64,000 bases of DNA from Gammaproteobacteria bacterium. Its GTDB lineage: Bacteria > Pseudomonadota > Gammaproteobacteria > Ga0077536. The notes beneath the pieces were generated by a model. That model saw nothing but the letters and a program-made list of their open reading frames with translations, was not told where the DNA came from and searched no databases. Shown here piece after piece: positions 60,600 through 64,000 of this stretch (positions are counted from its first letter, which is position 1; each line of letters starts with the position of its first letter). The stretch lies in the NCBI GenBank assembly GCA_016209015.1, contig JACQWY010000013.1:1-64000 (forward strand), given 5' to 3'. The translations under genes and the position numbers were made by a program.

Positions 60600-61469
60600 T
60601 TGGATCGTCGATCGTTTTTGATGCGGAGCGCGGCTCTCGTGGCCGGGGCCGCTGCCTGGAATCCTTTACGCGCCAGCACCTTCCTGCCCTTCACCTGGGA
60701 CCTCGCCCTGCCCGCGGACGACCGCAAGGCCTTCGTCGACTGGATGGTCGCGAACCGGCTCGAAGACGCGAAGTTCCTCGGTCAGCGCTGGGACCGTCTG
60801 CAGGTCATGGTCCGCAACAAGGACGTCTGGGAGGACAGCGTCAAGCGCGCGTTCCTCATGACGCCGCGCGACGAGTTCGTGCCGACCCGCAACCGCTCGC
60901 ACGCCTACGACAACAACTTCCTCGACATCGGCTACGGCGTGACGATCTCCGGGCCCCATCTCGTCGGCCACATGACGAGCAGCCTCGGCGTCGCGCGCGG
61001 CGCGAAGGTGCTCGAGATCGGCACCGGCTCGGGCTACCAGTCCGCCGTGCTCGCGCACCTCACCGATCAGGTGTTCTCGATCGAAATCATCAAGCCGCTC
61101 GCCGAACGCACGCGCGGCATCTACGACGGACTCATCAGCCGCGGCTACGACGAGTTCAAGGCCGTGACGACGAAGAACGCGGACGGTTACTACGGCTGGG
61201 AGGAGCACGCGCCCTTCGATCGCATCATCGTCACCTGCGGCATCGACCACGTGCCGCCGCCGCTCCTGCAGCAGTTGAAGCCGCAGGGCGCGATGCTCGT
61301 GCCCGTCGGCCCGCCCGGCGCGCAGCGCGTGTTGCGCATCGTCAAGGAGCAGACCGCCGACGGCGGCGCGCGCATCTCGCGCTCGGACATCTACAACGGC
61401 CGCATCGTGCCCTTCGTGCCGTTCAAGAAGCTCGAGGGCGACAAGATCTCCGGCACGCACAACACCTGA
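60600..61469 (+). CDS. Tat-exported protein-L-isoaspartate O-methyltransferase-like protein
   Basis: 289 residues from TTG 60600-60602, supported by GGAGA seven bases upstream. A twin-arginine-type signal opens the protein: DRRSFLMRSAALVAGAAAW. The PCMT/SAM domain follows: GYGVTISGPHLVGHMTSSLG, GAKVLEIGTGSGYQSAVLAH (motif I), VFSIEIIKPLAERTRGIYDG, PFDRIIVTCGIDHVPPPLLQ. Known role of the family: methyl-esterification of damaged isoaspartyl residues for repair. Export is unusual because SAM is cytoplasmic; a lysine-rich C-terminus (FKKLEGDKISGTHNT) differs from canonical Pcm. Confidence 0.75.
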   Translation: MDRRSFLMRSAALVAGAAAWNPLRASTFLPFTWDLALPADDRKAFVDWMVANRLEDAKFLGQRWDRLQVMVRNKDVWEDSVKRAFLMTPRDEFVPTRNRSHAYDNNFLDIGYGVTISGPHLVGHMTSSLGVARGAKVLEIGTGSGYQSAVLAHLTDQVFSIEIIKPLAERTRGIYDGLISRGYDEFKAVTTKNADGYYGWEEHAPFDRIIVTCGIDHVPPPLLQQLKPQGAMLVPVGPPGAQRVLRIVKEQTADGGARISRSDIYNGRIVPFVPFKKLEGDKISGTHNT

Positions 61470-61517
61470 GCACGCTCTGATCCGCCGCGACGTACAGCAC
61501 CGGCCGGGATCCGCGGC

Positions 61518-64000
61518 GTGAGGGCGACACACGAGAGCGGCGATCCGGGTTTCGGAACGCCGCTGTACGTCGCGGTCGGCCTGCTCGCGGGCGCGATCAT
61601 CGCGCTGCAGATCACCGTCATGCGGATCTTCGCCGCGGGCAACTGGGCGCACTTCGGCTCGTTCATCGTGAGCGTCGCGATGCTCGGGGTCGGCATCTCG
61701 AGCACCGTGATGTGCGTGCGCCAGCCCTGGTTCGAGCGGCACTGGCGAGGCGTCGCGGGGGCGGCCCTGATCGCGTTCGGGCCGGTCGCTGCGGGCGCGA
61801 ACCTCGGCGCGCAGCAAGTTCCGTTCAACGCGATGTTCCTCATCGCCGATCCCCAGCAGAAGTGGCGGCTCGCCGCGAACTTCGGGCTCTATCTCCTGCC
61901 GTTCGTCACGGGCAGCCTCTTCCTCGGCAGCGTGTTCCTGAAAGCGCGCGAGCGTTTCGCCCGCGTCTACTTCGCGGATCTCGTCGGCTGCGGCGTGTGC
62001 GGCCTCGGGCTCCTCGGCGGAATGTTCCTCTACACGCCGGAGCAGCTCATCCAGATCCCGCTGTTCATGTGGGTCGCGGCCGGCGCGTGCTGGGCGCTCG
62101 CGATGCGGAGCACGCGTCTCGCCCTCGCCGTCGCGGCGGCCGGTGCGCTCGCGTTCGCAATCCACCTGCCGCTCGCCGATGCCTTCGATCTGCCGCGGCT
62201 CGCGGTGTCCGACTACAAAGGCGTGTCCTATGCGCGCCGCTTCCCGGACAGCAAACAGGTCTACGAGCGGGCCACGCCTTTCGGTTATCTCGAGGTCTAC
62301 TCGAGCTCGTATCTGCACTTCGCGCCGGGCCTCTCGGACAATGCCGCGCTCGATCTGCCGGAGATGCCCTCGAACGCCTATCTCGGTCTGTACGTTGACG
62401 GCGACGGACCGAACGGCATCATCCGTGAGCTGCCGGCGGCGCAGACGAAGTACTTCGACTACCTGCCGATGGCGCTGCCGTTCCTGCTGAAGGATCAGCC
62501 GGACGTCTTCGTCGTGCAGTTCGGGGGCGGGCTCTCGGCCGCGGCCGCGCTGCGCAAGGGCGCGCGCTCCGTGACGGTCGCGGACAGCAATCCCGCCGTG
62601 CTCTCGGCGTTCCGCCACGACGCCGGCCTGCGCGGCTTCACGGGCGACATCCTGCACAAGCCGCGGCTGAAGACCGTGGCGCAGGACGGCCGCATCCATC
62701 TCTCGCACGGCGCCGGGCGCTACGACGTGGTCGACCTGAGCCTCGCGGATTCCGCGGGCCTCTCGAGCCCGGGCGGTTTCGCGATCGCCGAGAAGTACAA
62801 CTACACGCGTGAAGCGATGCAGGTCTACATGCGCGGCTTGAAGGAGGGCGGCATCCTCTCCGTCACGCTCTGGAACAAGGAGGAACCGCCGAAGTCCGTG
62901 CTGAGACTCTATGCGACGCTCGTCGAAGCGGCGCGCGCCATGGGCGAGCCGGACGTCCGCCGCTGCTTCTTCGTGACCTCGAGCTATCTGTCGACCGCGA
63001 CGGTGCTCTATCAGCGCGGCGGATTCGGCGACGAGGCGATCGCGAAGCTGCAGGCGCGCACGGCGGCGCTGTCCTTCGACGAGATTTATGCGCCAGGCGC
63101 GAAGTACGAGGTCGATCCGCTCGAGACGATCCTCGCCGCGTATCGCGCCCAGCTCTTCGGCGCCGTGCCGAAGACGCTGCCGCATCCGCCGCTGCCGAAC
63201 GCGGCCGATACCGAGGATCAGGCGTCGCCCGTCGAGGACGCGGCGCCCGCGGAGGAAGAGGCCGTGCCGGAAGACGGGGCGGGCGCGGACGGGCCGACGC
63301 CGAAGACCATGCCCTCGATCGCGCTCGCGCGCCATGCCTGGCAGGCGCTCATGGACGGATCCTGGCCTGCGCTCGCCGCGGGCTACCCGTTCGACCTGCA
63401 TCCGCTGTCGAACGAGAAGCCGTATTTCGCCGCGTATCTCCGGCCCCGCGATCTGCCGGCGGTGCTCGACCGTCTCGATCTGCTGCAGGACGAGTGGGGC
63501 TATCTGCTGTTGTGGGCGACGCTCTTCATCGCCTGCGCGAGCGGTCTGCTGCTCATCGCACTGCCGGCGATCTTCGGCTGGCGGAGTCTCTTCGCGCGCT
63601 GTCCGGGCAAGGCCGGGACGCTGCTGTATTTCGCCTGCCTCGGCATGGGCTACATCATGGTCGAGGTCGCGCTGATCAGCCATTTCACGCTCGCCTTGAG
63701 CAACGCGACGGTGTCCGCCGCCGTGCTCATCACCGGCATGCTCGTCTTCTCGGGCATCGGCAGCCTCGTCGCCGAGCGCCATCTCGATCGCGCGCGCACG
63801 CGGCTGCCGTTCGTGTTCGCGACGATCGCGATACTGCTCGTCGCCTACGGCGTCGGCATCGATCGTGCGCTCGACTGGGTCGGCACGCTGCCCTATGCCT
63901 GGCGTCTGCCGTGCTGTTTCGCGCTGATCTTCCCGCCGGCCTTCCTCATGGGCATGCCGATGCCGACCGGCATGACCTGGCTCGCGCGTCTCGGCAAGGC
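61518..64000 (+). CDS. Membrane-bound spermidine synthase-like protein (3' end outside window)
   Basis: Open to the window edge; at least 827 codons from GTG 61518, 48 bases after the preceding stop. N-terminal membrane helices (YVAVGLLAGAIIALQITVMR, FGSFIVSVAMLGVGISSTVM, NFGLYLLPFVTGSLFLGSVF) are followed by a soluble SpeE-like Rossmann domain with VFVVQFGGGLSAAAALRKGA and VTVADSNPAVLSAF, then an acidic linker and a second set of helices (YLLLWATLFIACASGLLLIA, ACLGMGYIMVEVALISHFTL). This two-block layout is that of multi-pass spermidine synthase-like proteins of unknown substrate. The start is uncertain because no good ribosome site is seen. Confidence 0.7.
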   Translation, partial: MRATHESGDPGFGTPLYVAVGLLAGAIIALQITVMRIFAAGNWAHFGSFIVSVAMLGVGISSTVMCVRQPWFERHWRGVAGAALIAFGPVAAGANLGAQQVPFNAMFLIADPQQKWRLAANFGLYLLPFVTGSLFLGSVFLKARERFARVYFADLVGCGVCGLGLLGGMFLYTPEQLIQIPLFMWVAAGACWALAMRSTRLALAVAAAGALAFAIHLPLADAFDLPRLAVSDYKGVSYARRFPDSKQVYERATPFGYLEVYSSSYLHFAPGLSDNAALDLPEMPSNAYLGLYVDGDGPNGIIRELPAAQTKYFDYLPMALPFLLKDQPDVFVVQFGGGLSAAAALRKGARSVTVADSNPAVLSAFRHDAGLRGFTGDILHKPRLKTVAQDGRIHLSHGAGRYDVVDLSLADSAGLSSPGGFAIAEKYNYTREAMQVYMRGLKEGGILSVTLWNKEEPPKSVLRLYATLVEAARAMGEPDVRRCFFVTSSYLSTATVLYQRGGFGDEAIAKLQARTAALSFDEIYAPGAKYEVDPLETILAAYRAQLFGAVPKTLPHPPLPNAADTEDQASPVEDAAPAEEEAVPEDGAGADGPTPKTMPSIALARHAWQALMDGSWPALAAGYPFDLHPLSNEKPYFAAYLRPRDLPAVLDRLDLLQDEWGYLLLWATLFIACASGLLLIALPAIFGWRSLFARCPGKAGTLLYFACLGMGYIMVEVALISHFTLALSNATVSAAVLITGMLVFSGIGSLVAERHLDRARTRLPFVFATIAILLVAYGVGIDRALDWVGTLPYAWRLPCCFALIFPPAFLMGMPMPTGMTWLARLGK

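Noticed and set aside
60666-63782. 1038-residue minus-strand ORF across the methyltransferase and spermidine synthase-like genes
   Set aside because: Same type of high-GC shadow; the plus strand carries recognisable motifs.

Overview
The window is high-GC bacterial chromosome, apart from a lower-GC island at the left end. KdpFABC-KdpDE, a system-I cytochrome c maturation block (CcmF/CcmH/CcmI), an LpxR-like lipid A deacylase, a TonB/ExbB/ExbD operon with DUF3450, and outer-membrane barrels ending in Phe all point to a Gram-negative proteobacterium. A high-GC gammaproteobacterium is my best guess, but this is inference and no rRNA or tRNA gene is present to test it.

Layout. 1-4.5 kb: remnant of an integrative element (primase-like Toprim protein, DUF3102-like protein, AlpA-like regulator, P4-type integrase). 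Its left side is cut by an IS21-family end, and a tRNA-Ser-like 3' end lies just right of the integrase. 4.5-5.5 kb: gene-poor scar holding a 160-bp multi-hairpin repeat with perfect 16-bp terminal inverted repeats. 5.5-6.5 kb: TupA-like ATP-grasp protein. 6.7-16.9 kb: potassium block, kdpFABCDE on the minus strand divergent from kup on the plus strand. 17-20.4 kb: molybdopterin oxidoreductase and ExeA-like ATPase, then a candidate small RNA. 20.9-25.7 kb: a response regulator and a 1334-residue hybrid kinase with a PhnD-like sensor. 26-27 kb: luciferase-like monooxygenase. 27.1-32.2 kb: a tightly overlapping TonB-energising operon (DUF3450, large ExbB, ExbB, ExbD, TonB, TPR). 32.2-35.6 kb: Sel1/ankyrin protein and a ferredoxin-flavin oxidoreductase.

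36.1-58.1 kb is the striking part. One strand carries ccmF-ccmH-ccmI, a four-His diheme cytochrome b-like membrane protein, a 24-heme cytochrome c, one uninterrupted gene of about 4070 codons with 133 CXXCH motifs by my hand count (plus 10 CX4CH and one CX3CH), and an outer-membrane beta-barrel protein with SPOR-like and TPR domains. Together they read as a complete electron path: quinol oxidation in the inner membrane, a periplasmic multiheme relay, a giant heme wire and an outer-membrane partner, with dedicated heme-attachment genes. I regard this as the likely undescribed system: an extreme multiheme conduit for extracellular electron transfer or for some long-range envelope electron-transfer role.

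58.1-64 kb: LpxR-like protein, a second luciferase-like monooxygenase, a Tat-exported isoaspartyl methyltransferase-like protein, and a membrane-bound spermidine synthase-like protein cut by the window edge. Many of the neighbouring same-strand genes overlap by 1-4 bases (ATGA, GTGA, TGATG), so several translationally coupled operons are likely.
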